Assembly (NCBI RefSeq): GCF_963662885.1
Contig: NZ_OY760061.1
Coordinates: 1 to 44,450 of the forward strand
Source: an uncultured Pseudodesulfovibrio sp.
GTDB taxonomy: Bacteria; Desulfobacterota; Desulfovibrionia; Desulfovibrionales; Desulfovibrionaceae
Length of the DNA: 44,450 nucleotides
Reading direction: 5' to 3'
The notes below the pieces were generated by a model. That model was not told the DNA's origin. It made no database searches and saw only the letters and a list, made by a program, of their open reading frames with translations. Position numbers and translations under genes: made by a program. How positions within the stretch are numbered: position 1 is the first letter of the stretch; every line of letters starts with the position of its first letter. Shown here in pieces: positions 33,892-42,530 of this stretch.

Positions 33892-34799
33892 CTACTTCAA
33901 TCCCGCAAAGATGCGGTCGAAGGCCTTGAGGACTTCGAGGCCGTCTTCGCCGGTGATGGGCGTCGGGGTATGTTCGGTGACGGCCTTGAGGAACTGGTGA
34001 TGGTCTCGCGGGCGATGACGGGCCATTCACGCACGGAGTAGTTCTTGTGCTCTTCGGAGAAGGGCGAATATTCGGTCACGGACTGGGCGATGAGGTCCGC
34101 GACGAGGAACCGGGACTTGCAGGCCGCGGTAATCTTGCGCACGCGGTAGGGGGTGACCCAGTTGGTGGTGATCTGGGCCAGGACGCCGCTCTCCATCTTG
34201 GCGGTGATCACCGCCGAGTCCTCGTGCTCGCCGAAGGTGGCGGACGCCACGGCGTGGAGGTCCGCAAAGTCGGAGCCAGTGAGATAACGCAGCAGGTCGA
34301 GGTCGTGGGAGCCGAGGTCCTTGATGACGCCCACGTCCTGGATGCGCACCGGGTAGGGGCTGACGCGCTCGATGTTCACGGAGATGAGGTCGTCGCCGAG
34401 CAGGGACTTGAGCCGTTCCACGGCCGGGTTGAACCGCTCCACGTGGCCGACCATGAGTGCCGCGCCCTTGTCGCGGGCCATGGCCACCAGCGCCTCGCCC
34501 TCGGCGGAGGTGGAGGCCAGGGGTTTCTCGATGACGATGTTCACCCCGTTTTCCAGGAGCCGCATGCCCGCCTCGTGGTGCAGGAAGGTGGGCACGCACA
34601 CGGACACGGCCACCGGCTTGAGGGCCAGCAGTTCGTCCAGGGTGGCGAAGGCGGGAATGCCGAACCGTTCCTCGGCCGCCTTGCGCGCCTGCTCCACGGG
34701 GTCGACCACGCCGACCACTTCGACACCGGGCATCTCGGTGTAGTTGCGCAGATGGATTCCACCCATGCGGCCCAGGCCGACAACGCCGACTTTCAACAT
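33892..34799 (-). CDS. Gfo/Idh/MocA-family NAD(P)-dependent oxidoreductase, probable frameshift near its end
   Basis: Starts ATG 34799 (GAGGGT upstream). The N-terminal Rossmann fold has VGVVGLGRMGGIHLRNY; PTFLHHEAGMRLLENGVNIV, IEKPLAST (the catalytic-lysine motif EKP) and VGHVERFNPAVERLK follow, then IKDLGSHDLDLLRYLTG with the conserved Asp-His. The first frame reads to VREWPVIARE near 34005 and then becomes low-complexity (TITSSSRPSPN). Moving one base gives HHQFLKAVTEHTPTPITGED, the normal family C-terminus, ending at TAG 33892-33894; the repaired length is 302 residues. The site is the GT at 34003-34004 (plus strand). Divergent from lpxB, so a sugar-nucleotide dehydrogenase for lipid A (GnnA-like) is possible but not shown. 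Confidence 0.85.
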
Positions 34800-34930
34800 A
34801 TATGTACCCTCGTTCTGGAGTTCGTGTTTGCGACTGCTTAGTACAGGGCAAACCCGGCCATGGCAACCCCGCGCCCCCATTTCACGACGCGCGTCTTGCC
34901 GCCGGTCCGCACATGGGCTACTAACTGTCC

Positions 34931-36070
34931 ATGCACACTGGCAATCCATCCGGTCCCATCTGGTTCAGCGTGGGCGAGGCCTCCGGCGACCTGCACGGCG
35001 CGGAGTTGATGAAGGCGCTCAAAGCGGCCGATCCCGCCGTGACGTTCACCGGCATGGGCGGCCCGGCCATGGAGGGTGTGGGGCTCGAATCCCGGCACTC
35101 CATGCGCGAAATCTCCCTGGTGGGTATCACCGAGATTCTCGGCGGCCTGCCGCGCATCCTCAAGCTGCTCGGGATCATCAAGGGCGAGCTGGCCGAGATA
35201 AGGCCCAGCGCCATCATCCTGGTGGACTGCCCGGAGTTCAATTTCCGCATCGCCAGGATGGCGAAGAAGCTGGGCATCCCGGTCTATTATTACATCAGCC
35301 CGCAGATCTGGGCCTGGCGCTCGGGCAGGGCCAACTTTCTGCGCGAATTCACCCGCAAGGTCATCTGCATCCTGCCTTTCGAAAAGGAATTTTACGCCAA
35401 ATACGGCATGGACGTGGAGTACGTGGGCAGCCCGCTCATGGACGTGCTGCCCCTGGACCGGCTGGATCAGATGGCGGTTCACGAGAACCGCATCGGGCTG
35501 CTGCCCGGCAGCCGGAGAAAGGAGGTCACCGCCCTGCTCCCGGTCTTCGCCCGGGCGGCCCGGCTGCTGGCCGGAGACCACCCGGACCTGGAGTACGTCC
35601 TGGTCCGCGCGCCGGGCATGGACGAGTCCCTGCTCCGGTCGCTGTGGCCCGCTGAAATCCCGGTCTCCTTCGTCGAACCGGACGCGCGGTACGAGACCTT
35701 CCGATCGTGCAAGCTGATCCTGGCCGCATCCGGCACCGTGACCCTGGAGACCGCGCTCATCGGCACCCCGGTGGCCGTGGCCTACAAGGTCTCGCCCCTG
35801 TCCGAGCTGATCGGGCGGCTGCTGGTCAACGTCAAGTACATCTCCCTGCCCAACCTCATCGTGGACCGGGAGCTGTACCCGGAATTCATCGGCAAGGAGG
35901 CCACCCCGGAGAACCTGGCCGCGACCGCCCGCAAGTGGCTGGACGACCCGGAGGCCTATGGGGCTGTCAAGGCGGGCCTCGGCGGGCTGCGCACCATGGT
36001 CGGCGAGCCGGGTGCGCCCGGACGCGCGGCGCGGATCATCCTTGACGACCTCCGGTCCCTGAACGGCTGA
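34931..36070 (+). CDS. lpxB: Lipid-A-disaccharide synthase
   Basis: 379 residues. LpxB joins UDP-2,3-diacylglucosamine and lipid X to make the lipid A disaccharide at the cytoplasmic membrane surface. Family hallmarks are visible: IWFSVGEASGDLHGAELMKA, FTGMGGPAMEGVG, LVGITEILGGLPRIL, LVDCPEFNFRIARMAKK, YYISPQIWAWRSGRA, CILPFEKEFYAKYG, EYVGSPLMD, LLPGSRRKEV, AASGTVTLETALIGTPVAVAYK (shown in part) and LPNLIVDRELYPEFI. The start ATG 34931 has only a weak ribosome site. It confirms a Gram-negative cell with lipopolysaccharide. The GT2 gene follows 38 bases later on the same strand. Confidence 0.96.
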   Translation: MHTGNPSGPIWFSVGEASGDLHGAELMKALKAADPAVTFTGMGGPAMEGVGLESRHSMREISLVGITEILGGLPRILKLLGIIKGELAEIRPSAIILVDCPEFNFRIARMAKKLGIPVYYYISPQIWAWRSGRANFLREFTRKVICILPFEKEFYAKYGMDVEYVGSPLMDVLPLDRLDQMAVHENRIGLLPGSRRKEVTALLPVFARAARLLAGDHPDLEYVLVRAPGMDESLLRSLWPAEIPVSFVEPDARYETFRSCKLILAASGTVTLETALIGTPVAVAYKVSPLSELIGRLLVNVKYISLPNLIVDRELYPEFIGKEATPENLAATARKWLDDPEAYGAVKAGLGGLRTMVGEPGAPGRAARIILDDLRSLNG

Positions 36071-36108
36071 CTGGCTCGGCCCCGTAATTTCTGCTAACCG
36101 GTAATGCC

Positions 36109-37803
36109 ATGAACCGTTTCGCCCTCCCCAATATCCTGCCGGACTGCGCGCCCGTCCAGCCCGAATTCCAGCGCCATTTCTCCGGCTGGCAACTGGGCAT
36201 GGGCTCGGCCGAGGCCGTGGCCGGGCTGCTGCCCGGCCTGTTCCTGCTGAGCGAGGAGAACCCCGGCTGCCGCAGCGCGGCCATGGGCATGGCCCTGTGG
36301 GGGATGCAGGCGTACCCGCTGGGCAACGCCATGCCCCAGTGGGGGATCAAGGCGATCAACCTGGGGCTCAAGGCGGACCCGGCCCTGGCCCGGCTCATGG
36401 TCGCGGTCTCGAAACTGGAGCACCCCGAAGAGGGCGAGGCCACGGACACCTGGTACGAGCTGGCGCGCCAGGACGACCGGGGGCTGATCCTCCGCTTCCT
36501 GGCGGCGGTCCTGGCCGATCCGACGCGCGGTCCGGGCTGGCTCGGCTACGTCTGGCAAGACCTCATCCACCTGGGCAGGCCGGAGATTCCCAAGGCCGCC
36601 CTGGACCTGGTCCGCTGGACCGGCGACACCCTGCCGCTCAAGACTCGCATGGAGGCGGAGTTCGCCCTTCACTGCCTCCCGCCGGACGAGGCGCTGGAGA
36701 CCATCGAGGGGCTGGACCCGAACGTCTGGGGGCTGTGGCGGACCTATGCGGCGGGCGAGACGCTCCTGCGCATGGGCCGCAGGGGCGAGGCCAAGGCGGC
36801 CCTGGCCGGGCTGTGGCAAGCCATCCCCTGGCACGTCAACCTGACCCTGAAGGTGCACGATATTTTCCGGCCCGCCCCACTGGCCGACACCGCCGACACC
36901 GGGGACGCGGCCATTCTGGTCTATTCGTGGAACAAGGCCGACCTGCTGGCCGACACCCTGGATTCACTGCTCAAGAGCGAGTTCGGCGCGGCAAAGGTCT
37001 TCGCCCTGAACAACGGCTCCACGGACCACACCGCGCGGGTCCTGGCCGAGGCTATGCAGCGGTTCGGCGCGGACCGGATGCATGTCGAGACCCTGCCGAT
37101 CAACGTGGGCGCGCCGGCCGCGCGCAACTGGCTGCTCTCCCTTTCGGAGGTTCGGGCCAGAAAATGGGCGGCCTTCCTGGACGACGACATCGTGCTGCCC
37201 GAGGACTGGCTCCTGCGGCTGCTGGGCCCGGTGAAGGGACGCAACGACATCGGGGCCGCGGGCTGCCGGATCACGGCGGCCAGGCCACCCTACGGGCTGC
37301 AATCCGCGGACTACAACCTCTTTTCCACCCCGCCCGGGGAGACCGCGCCGGGGGCGCTGCCCAACCGGGTGCTGGTCTGCGACAACTGCGCCGGAGCCCT
37401 GGACTCGGGGCTGTTCACTTACTCCCGCCCCTGCCTGTCCGTGTCCGGCTGCTGCCATCTGGTCAACCTGCGCTCCATCGAGCGGACCGGGGGGTTCGAC
37501 CTGCGCTACACCCCGTCGCAATTCGACGACCTGGACCGCGACCTGCGCGCCTCGCTGAACGGGACGCCCGCCCTGTACGTCGGGGGACTGGCCATCCGCC
37601 ACGTTCAGCACTCCTCCCTGGCCAAGTCCAGGACCGCCGGACAGATAGGCCAGGTCATGGGCAACAAGCTCAAGCTCGACACCAAGTATTCCGACGAGGA
37701 GCTGGCCCGGCTGGCGCGCGAGAACCGCGACCTGCTGTGGGCCGACCTGACGGAGAAATCCCGCTTCCTCATGGACCGCCTGGGCTTGACCCGGCGCGGC
37801 TGA
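36109..37803 (+). CDS. Glycosyltransferase family 2 protein with an N-terminal helical domain
   Basis: 564 residues. The first ~260 residues are helical and Trp/Leu-rich, without a recognised family, perhaps TPR-like. A GT-A domain begins near residue 263: AILVYSWNKADLLADTLDSL, FALNNGSTDHTARVLAEAMQ, NVGAPAARNWLLSL, and the metal-binding acid motif in AAFLDDDIVLPEDWLLRLLG. CCHLVNLRSIERTGGFDLRY and DDLDRDLRASLNG fit the acceptor-side region of family 2. It probably adds a sugar to a surface glycan or lipopolysaccharide, given lpxB next to it, but neither donor nor acceptor can be read from sequence. Start ATG 36109, weak ribosome site. Confidence 0.82.
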   Translation: MNRFALPNILPDCAPVQPEFQRHFSGWQLGMGSAEAVAGLLPGLFLLSEENPGCRSAAMGMALWGMQAYPLGNAMPQWGIKAINLGLKADPALARLMVAVSKLEHPEEGEATDTWYELARQDDRGLILRFLAAVLADPTRGPGWLGYVWQDLIHLGRPEIPKAALDLVRWTGDTLPLKTRMEAEFALHCLPPDEALETIEGLDPNVWGLWRTYAAGETLLRMGRRGEAKAALAGLWQAIPWHVNLTLKVHDIFRPAPLADTADTGDAAILVYSWNKADLLADTLDSLLKSEFGAAKVFALNNGSTDHTARVLAEAMQRFGADRMHVETLPINVGAPAARNWLLSLSEVRARKWAAFLDDDIVLPEDWLLRLLGPVKGRNDIGAAGCRITAARPPYGLQSADYNLFSTPPGETAPGALPNRVLVCDNCAGALDSGLFTYSRPCLSVSGCCHLVNLRSIERTGGFDLRYTPSQFDDLDRDLRASLNGTPALYVGGLAIRHVQHSSLAKSRTAGQIGQVMGNKLKLDTKYSDEELARLARENRDLLWADLTEKSRFLMDRLGLTRRG

Positions 37804-37844
37804 GTGCCTACTTCATCCCTTCACGAAAACAAGGGAGCCCGCTC

Positions 37845-38168
37845 ATGGAAGACGTCCGCATCTACTGCGACTTTCACCGCATCACGCCGGAGATATACGA
37901 ACAGCTCAAGGGGATGATCCCCTTTGACCAGGTGGACTACGACGGCGATGTCCTGCGCCTGGACCACGAGGGCCACTACATCCTCATCGACGACTTCATC
38001 GAGACCGTCAGCAACCTCCTGCCCGAGAACGGATACGGCCACGTGGAGTTCATCGACCAGCTGGAATGGGAGGTCACCCGCTACACCGTCAAGCCCGGCA
38101 AGATCGAGTCCAAGGTGATCAAGGTCGACAACGTCCTCGACGCCCACCAGCGCGACCACGGCCTCTAG
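37845..38168 (+). CDS. Small acidic protein of unknown function
   Basis: 107 residues from ATG 37845, 41 bases after the GT2 gene, with AAGGGAG upstream. It is rich in Asp/Glu/His/Tyr (MEDVRIYCDFHRITPEIYEQ, YDGDVLRLDHEGHYILIDDF) and lacks a signal peptide or membrane helix. Codon use is like its neighbours. No family recognised. It ends just before a strong bidirectional terminator, so it closes the lpxB-GT2 transcript. Confidence 0.75.
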   Translation: MEDVRIYCDFHRITPEIYEQLKGMIPFDQVDYDGDVLRLDHEGHYILIDDFIETVSNLLPENGYGHVEFIDQLEWEVTRYTVKPGKIESKVIKVDNVLDAHQRDHGL

Positions 38169-38190
38169 CCCAACTCCCCACAGCCCACAG

Positions 38191-38229
38191 AAAAAGGGAC
38201 CGTCCCCAGGACGGTCCCTTTCTTTTTTA
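38191..38229. terminator. Bidirectional terminator between the small acidic protein and the TSUP operon
   Basis: AAAGGGACCGTCC (38193-38205), loop CCA, GGACGGTCCCTTT (38209-38221): a perfect 13-bp stem with T-runs in both directions (plus: CTTTTTT; minus: TTTTT). Its core ACCGTCC/GGACGGT is the same as in the proA terminator at 13927-13946. Confidence 0.92.
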
Positions 38230-38240
38230 TTACCCTAACA

Positions 38241-38365
38241 AAGGCTTTCGAGAGTGGGTCGAATGTGTCGATTTCGCGGTATGCGCCTACCGCAGCCGTA
38301 CCCCAGTACGGCGAGGACAGGGCGTAACCGCGAAAGCGGCGCAGGCGGCCCGCTATCGGAAGCCG
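38241..38365 (-). repeat. Structured dispersed repeat, copy 2 (3' of the TSUP gene)
   Basis: 125 bp, same family as 13983-14110: left end 38241-38257 and right end 38350-38365 are identical to copy 1 over 17 and 16 bases. The outer stem (38243-38254 with 38353-38364) is the same. The inner arms TTTCGCGGT (38272-38280) and ACCGCGAAA (38327-38335) pair perfectly over 9 bp but are unrelated in sequence to the arms of copy 1. The centre (38289-38317) keeps ACCGCAGC...GTA...GAGGA and folds with GCCGTAC/GTACGGC. The right end is 9 bases from the stop codon of the TSUP gene, the same orientation and place as copy 1 relative to proA. Confidence 0.8.
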
Positions 38366-38374
38366 ACGCACACC

Positions 38375-39175
38375 CTACATAAGGGCATTCCAGAGCATGC
38401 GCGTGCCGACCAGATAGAGCAGGATGGCGAAGATCTTCTTGAGCTTCGCCACCGGCAGGGAGTGCGCCAGCTTGGCCCCGTAGGGCGCGGTCAGCATGCT
38501 GGTGACGATGATGCCGAGCAGGGCCGGAATGTAGACATAGCCGATGTGCGGGCCAGGGATGCCGGCCACGGACCAGCCGTTGATGACGTATCCGGCGGTG
38601 CCGGCCAGGGCGATGGGCAGCCCCACGGCGGCGGCAGTGGCGATGGCCGCGTGCATGGTCAGGTTGCACCAGGACAGGAACGGCACGGTCAGGGTGCCGC
38701 CGCCGATGCCGACCAGGGCCGAGAAGATGCCGATGCCGCTGCCCGCCGCGAAGGTGCCCGCGTTGCCGGGCAGCTCATGGGACCCCTTGGGCTTGATGTT
38801 CAGTAGCATCTGGGTGGCCACGTAGTAGAGGAACAGGCCGAAGAACACCTTCAGGAACAGGGTGGACAGCAGGGACGCCACCCAGGAGCCGAGGTAGGTG
38901 CCGACGATGATGCCGGGGGTCAGCCGCCAGAAGGCGGTGTAGTTGATGGCCCCGCGCTTGTGATGGGCGCGCATGCTGGAGAGGGAGGTGAAGATGATGG
39001 TCGCCATGGAGGTGCCGAGCGCCACATGCTGGATGTGCTCCATGGGGAAGTTCTGCCACTCGAACGCGAAGTTGAGCATGGGCACGATGACCAGTCCGCC
39101 GCCGATGCCCAGAAGCCCGGCCAGGACCCCGGCCACCGCGCCAAGGACGATGTACAGAAGATAGGTGGTGATCAC
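38375..39175 (-). CDS. TSUP (TauE/SafE) family membrane permease
   Basis: 266 residues, eight or so helices, with the duplicated family pattern: GAVAGVLAGLLGIGGGLVIV in the first half and GIGIFSALVGIGGGTLTVPF in the second. NFAFEWQNFPMEHIQHVALG and GTSMATIIFTSLSSMRAHHK are also typical. TSUP proteins export or import sulfite, sulfoacetate or organic acids. The start is GTG 39175, 10 bases after the FMN dehydrogenase stop, with a G-rich ribosome site, so it is translated from the same operon. In that context it could move lactate or another 2-hydroxy acid; sulfite is the alternative in a sulfur-metabolising organism. A structured repeat and a terminator follow it. Confidence 0.85.
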   Translation of the reverse strand: MITTYLLYIVLGAVAGVLAGLLGIGGGLVIVPMLNFAFEWQNFPMEHIQHVALGTSMATIIFTSLSSMRAHHKRGAINYTAFWRLTPGIIVGTYLGSWVASLLSTLFLKVFFGLFLYYVATQMLLNIKPKGSHELPGNAGTFAAGSGIGIFSALVGIGGGTLTVPFLSWCNLTMHAAIATAAAVGLPIALAGTAGYVINGWSVAGIPGPHIGYVYIPALLGIIVTSMLTAPYGAKLAHSLPVAKLKKIFAILLYLVGTRMLWNALM

Positions 39176-39184
39176 GGCCCCCCC

Positions 39185-40201
39185 CTAGAACAGGACGTTG
39201 GTGTCGATGGACTCGATGTCCTTGCAGCCGGTCAGGACCATGGCCCCGGAGAGCTGCGCCCGAAGGGTCTCGAAGTACTTGGTCACCCCTTCGGTCAGCC
39301 CGCCCACGGCGGCCACGGACACCGGGCGGCCGATGAGTACGCCGTTGGCGCCCAGGGCCAGCATCTTGAGCACGTCCGCGCCGGTGCGGATGCCGCCGTC
39401 CACCAGGATGACGATCTTGCCGTGGGCGTGCTCCACGACCTCGGGCAGGACCTCGGCGGTGCCGGGGGTGTGGTCGAGCACGCGCCCGCCGTGGTTGGAG
39501 ACCACGATGGCGTCCGCGCCCACCTCGGCGGCCAGCTCGGCCTCATCCGGGGTCATGACCCCCTTGAGGATGAACTTGGCACCCCAGGAGTGGACCTTGT
39601 CGATGATCTTCTTCAGCTCTCCGGCGGGCTTGGGGGCCACGGGGCGGCCCATCTGGCGCAGGGTGATGAGCCCGGCGGCGTCCACGTCCATGCCGAACAC
39701 GGTGCAGCCGGTTCCGCGCGCCTTCTCCAGCTTCTCGTCCAGCTCCGCCCCTTCCCAGGGCTTGATGAACGGGATGCCCCTACCGCCGTTTTCGGCGATG
39801 GCCGAGAACCCGGACTCATGGATGACGGGCGGCACGCCGTCGCCGGTGCAGCCGATGACACCGGCCTTGGCGCAACCCGTGACCACGGCGCTGGCGTAGT
39901 CCTCCTCGGACACGCCGCCGCCCATGTTGAAGGACACGCCGCCGATGGGCGCGGCCAGGACCGGCATGGAGAGATCATATCCGAGCAGCGAGACGGAGGT
40001 GTCCGGCTCGGCGGCGTCGTGGAGCAGCCGCATGTTCAGCCGGTAGCCCTCCAGGGCCTCCAGGTTGGCCTTGAAGGACGCGCCGGTCCCCAGGCCGCCC
40101 ATGCCCGGCACTTCGCCCGCACAGGCGCGGCCGTCGCAGACCTTGCAGACCCGGCAGAAACCCTTCATCATCTCACGCGCTTTGTCTTTAATTTCCTTCA
40201 T
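39185..40201 (-). CDS. FMN-dependent alpha-hydroxyacid dehydrogenase (lactate dehydrogenase-like) with N-terminal Cys cluster
   Basis: 338 residues. The FMN-binding TIM barrel carries MPVLAAPIGG, GWGAKFILKG-type strand (HSWGAKFILKGVMTPDEAEL), the catalytic His/Arg motif SNHGGRVLDHTPG and the phosphate-binding VDGGIRTGADVLKMLALGAN. It oxidises a 2-hydroxy acid such as lactate. The N-terminal CRVCKVCDGRAC (Cys16, 19, 22, 27) is an extra cysteine group, probably an iron-sulfur or zinc site that could pass electrons onward. This shorter, Cys-bearing form is found in anaerobes, unlike the classical LldD. ATG 40201 follows AAGGAGATAG, 2 bases after the regulator stop. The LldR-type operator supports lactate as the substrate, but glycolate or others are not excluded. 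Confidence 0.85.
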   Translation of the reverse strand: MKEIKDKAREMMKGFCRVCKVCDGRACAGEVPGMGGLGTGASFKANLEALEGYRLNMRLLHDAAEPDTSVSLLGYDLSMPVLAAPIGGVSFNMGGGVSEEDYASAVVTGCAKAGVIGCTGDGVPPVIHESGFSAIAENGGRGIPFIKPWEGAELDEKLEKARGTGCTVFGMDVDAAGLITLRQMGRPVAPKPAGELKKIIDKVHSWGAKFILKGVMTPDEAELAAEVGADAIVVSNHGGRVLDHTPGTAEVLPEVVEHAHGKIVILVDGGIRTGADVLKMLALGANGVLIGRPVSVAAVGGLTEGVTKYFETLRAQLSGAMVLTGCKDIESIDTNVLF

Positions 40202-40203
40202 CT

Positions 40204-40917
40204 CTATCTCCTTGAAAGTATTCCTCTTTGATTATCAAAGATAATTCGTTCAACTTCATCCAGATGTTCCCGCATGGCGCGCTCGGCCTGCATGGCGTGG
40301 CCGTGCTTGACCGCCTCCACGATGGCCCGGTGGGCGGCCAGGGAGGCCTTCTGCCGCTGGGAGGACTGGACCCCCTCGGCCCGGCTCCTGGAAAAGCCCT
40401 CGTGCAGCGCCGTGACCATCTCACGCAGCACCGGATTGCCGGACGCCTCGGCCAGGGCCTGATGGAACTGATGGTCGAATCCGGCTCCGGTCCCTCCGGT
40501 CATAATGGCCTGCTCCTGCTCCATGAGGATCGCCTCCAGCCGCGTCTTGGCGTCGGGCGACCCGTTGCGCGCGGCCAGGGCCGCTATCTCCGGCTCCAGC
40601 ATCTTGCGCACCTCGAACACGTCGTGCAGGCCGTAATTGCCCGCCAGCACGGCCTCGATCAGGGACCCTTCCCTGGACCCGCCGTCCCGCTCGCTGACAA
40701 AGGTCCCCGCCCCCTGGCGGCTGGCCAGGAGCCCGGACTCGGACAAAATCTTGATCCCCTCCCGGACCGTGGTCCGGGACACGCCGAACTGCTCGGCGAG
40801 CTTGCGCTCGGCGGGCAGCCGGTCGCCGGGCCGCAGCCGTCCGCGTTCGATCATCTCCTTGATCTGGCTGACGACTTCGCCGGACATGGTTTTTCTCTGT
40901 ATCGGCATTGCTTCCAT
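40204..40917 (-). CDS. GntR/FadR-family regulator (LldR/PdhR-like)
   Basis: 237 residues from ATG 40917. The winged helix (about 10-75) has VSQIKEMIERGRLRPGDRLP, AERKLAEQFGVSRTTVREGI and ILSESGLLASRQGAGTFVSE, the GntR signature. The C-terminal FCD ligand domain (about 90-220) shows FEVRKMLEPEIAALAARNGS and FDHQFHQALAEASGNPVLRE, with acidic and histidine residues that bind a metal and a small carboxylate in LldR/PdhR. Just upstream is ATTGGTTGGACCAAT (40934-40948), the classical operator of this subfamily, overlapping the start of its own transcript: autoregulation together with the dehydrogenase and permease. ATG 40908 is an alternative start. Confidence 0.88.
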   Translation of the reverse strand: MEAMPIQRKTMSGEVVSQIKEMIERGRLRPGDRLPAERKLAEQFGVSRTTVREGIKILSESGLLASRQGAGTFVSERDGGSREGSLIEAVLAGNYGLHDVFEVRKMLEPEIAALAARNGSPDAKTRLEAILMEQEQAIMTGGTGAGFDHQFHQALAEASGNPVLREMVTALHEGFSRSRAEGVQSSQRQKASLAAHRAIVEAVKHGHAMQAERAMREHLDEVERIIFDNQRGILSRR

Positions 40918-40933
40918 AATCCGTCCCTCGCAA

Positions 40934-40948
40934 ATTGGTTGGACCAAT
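40934..40948. promoter_or_regulatory. LldR/PdhR-type operator
   Basis: Perfect palindrome ATTGGT-TGG-ACCAAT, identical in its half-sites to the ATTGGTnnnACCAAT operator of PdhR/LldR-type GntR regulators. It covers the expected transcript start of the minus-strand promoter and lies 17 bases before the regulator ATG. Confidence 0.85.
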
Positions 40949-40950
40949 CC

Positions 40951-40979
40951 CGACTAGCCCACGTTGACCCGGTAGTCAA
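40951..40979 (-). promoter_or_regulatory. Promoter of the GntR-dehydrogenase-TSUP operon
   Basis: Minus-strand -35 TTGACT (40979-40974), 17-base spacer, -10 TAGTCG (40956-40951, weak). The expected start near 40944 is inside the operator, so repression by the encoded regulator is plausible. Confidence 0.5.
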
Positions 40980-41170
40980 CCGAAAATTTCGGTACACCCG
41001 GAAGGTGAATGCATGAAAAACGGGAAAGGGCTGGACTTTTGACGTTGGAGGGCGTTAAGGGGACGCGGGTCGCAGAGGATGCTTTTTTGCGGCAAAATAG
41101 GGAATTGCGGTCCCAGGAAGACGGTTTTCACCTCAAATTCAGCCGATTTTACGGCGAAACACATATCATC

Positions 41171-42511
41171 ATGGACAACCTACAAAAAAAGTACGGATTC
41201 TGGACTGCGACCGCCATGGTCGTGGGCATCGTCATCGGCTCGGGCGTTTTCTTCAAGGCGGACAACGTGCTGGAGGCCTCGGGCGGCTCCCTGCCCACGG
41301 CGCTCCTGGCCTGGCTCATCGGCGGCGCGATCATGGTCGTGACCGCCTACGTGTTCTCGCGCATCGCAACCCGCGTGGAGCGGATCAACGGCGTGGTGGA
41401 CTATTTCGAGCAGGCATATGGGCAGAAGGCCGGGTACTACGTGGCCTGGTTCATGACCTTCATCTACTACCCCACCCTGGTGGCGGTTCTGGCCTGGGTC
41501 TCGGCCAACTACACCCAGGGACTGCTCGGCCTCGACAACGCGGTCTGGCCCATCGCCTTCGTCTACCTGACCGGCTTCTTCCTGCTCAACTTCTTCTCCC
41601 CGGTCCTGGCCGGACGCTGGCAGGTGACCTCCACCGCGGTCAAGCTCATCCCTCTGATCCTGGTGGCCGCCGTGGGCACGGTCACCGGCCTGTCCAACGG
41701 GCTGACCATGGAGAACTTCACCACCGCCGCCAAGACCGTGTCCGGCGGGGGCGGGCTGGCCATGGCCACGCTGTCCACGGCGTTCGCCTACGAGGGCTGG
41801 ATCATCGCCACGGTCATCAACGCGGAGCTGAAGGACGCCAAGCGGACCCTGCCCCGCGCCCTGGTTGTCGGGACCATCGCCGTGGTGGTCATCTACATGC
41901 TCTATTACCTGGGCATCTCCGGCGTGCTGACCAACGACCAGGTCCTGGCCGAGGGCGACGCCGCCCCGGTGCGGGTCATCTCCCTGATCTTCGGACGGCT
42001 GGGCGGCACCCTGCTGACGGTCTTCGTCATCATCTCCTGCCTGGGCACCCTGAACGGGCTGATCATGGGCTCGGCGCGCGGCATGTTTTCCATCGCCTCC
42101 CGCGACCTCGGCCCCCGGCCCGACCTGTTCCGGCGCATCAACCCGGTGAACAACTGCACCACCCACTCGGCCATGATTGGCTACGTGCTGTCCTGCCTGT
42201 GGCTCATGGTCTGGTACGGCAACTTCGCGGGCTGGTGGGGCGACTTCATGGACATCTCCGAGCTGCCCATCGCCTTCCTCTACGTCATCTACATCTCGCT
42301 CTACCTCTGGGTCATGAAGACCTTCACCGACCTCGGCTCGTTCAGCCGCTACGTCTGCCCGGGCCTGGCGGGCGCGGGCTCGGTCTACATCATCTGGGGC
42401 GCGGTGCAGAAGGCCATGTTCATCCACTTCCTGATCCTCTCGCTGCTCATCCTCGGCGCGGGCGTGTTCCTGATGCACGGCCGCAGGCCCCGCAACACCA
42501 AGCGACGGTAG
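41171..42511 (+). CDS. APC-superfamily amino acid permease
   Basis: 446 residues with 12 helices expected. It begins MDNLQKKYGFWTATAMVVGI and contains VIGSGVFFKADNVLEASGGS, the consensus first helix of APC transporters with the broken GSG motif that binds the amino-acid backbone. FAYEGWIIATVINAELKDAK fits the conserved helix-6 region, and GLIMGSARGMFSIASRDLGP the later loop. ATG 41171 is chosen because it begins the conserved sequence; a longer in-frame start at 41009 adds 54 residues with no family match. No clear ribosome site was seen. The substrate is unknown. The 223-base gap before it (40948-41170) holds only the divergent operon's control region. Confidence 0.87.
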   Translation: MDNLQKKYGFWTATAMVVGIVIGSGVFFKADNVLEASGGSLPTALLAWLIGGAIMVVTAYVFSRIATRVERINGVVDYFEQAYGQKAGYYVAWFMTFIYYPTLVAVLAWVSANYTQGLLGLDNAVWPIAFVYLTGFFLLNFFSPVLAGRWQVTSTAVKLIPLILVAAVGTVTGLSNGLTMENFTTAAKTVSGGGGLAMATLSTAFAYEGWIIATVINAELKDAKRTLPRALVVGTIAVVVIYMLYYLGISGVLTNDQVLAEGDAAPVRVISLIFGRLGGTLLTVFVIISCLGTLNGLIMGSARGMFSIASRDLGPRPDLFRRINPVNNCTTHSAMIGYVLSCLWLMVWYGNFAGWWGDFMDISELPIAFLYVIYISLYLWVMKTFTDLGSFSRYVCPGLAGAGSVYIIWGAVQKAMFIHFLILSLLILGAGVFLMHGRRPRNTKRR

Positions 42512-42530
42512 CAGGCCGACCATGGGACAA

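Noticed and set aside
38165..38371. A 68-codon minus-strand frame across repeat copy 2 and the terminator
   Set aside because: It runs through the structured repeat and terminator stem, has no ribosome site, and copy 1 of the repeat does not keep the frame.
41009..41170. 54-codon N-terminal extension of the APC permease
   Set aside because: No family similarity and an unlikely charged stretch before the first helix; the ATG at 41171 begins the conserved sequence.
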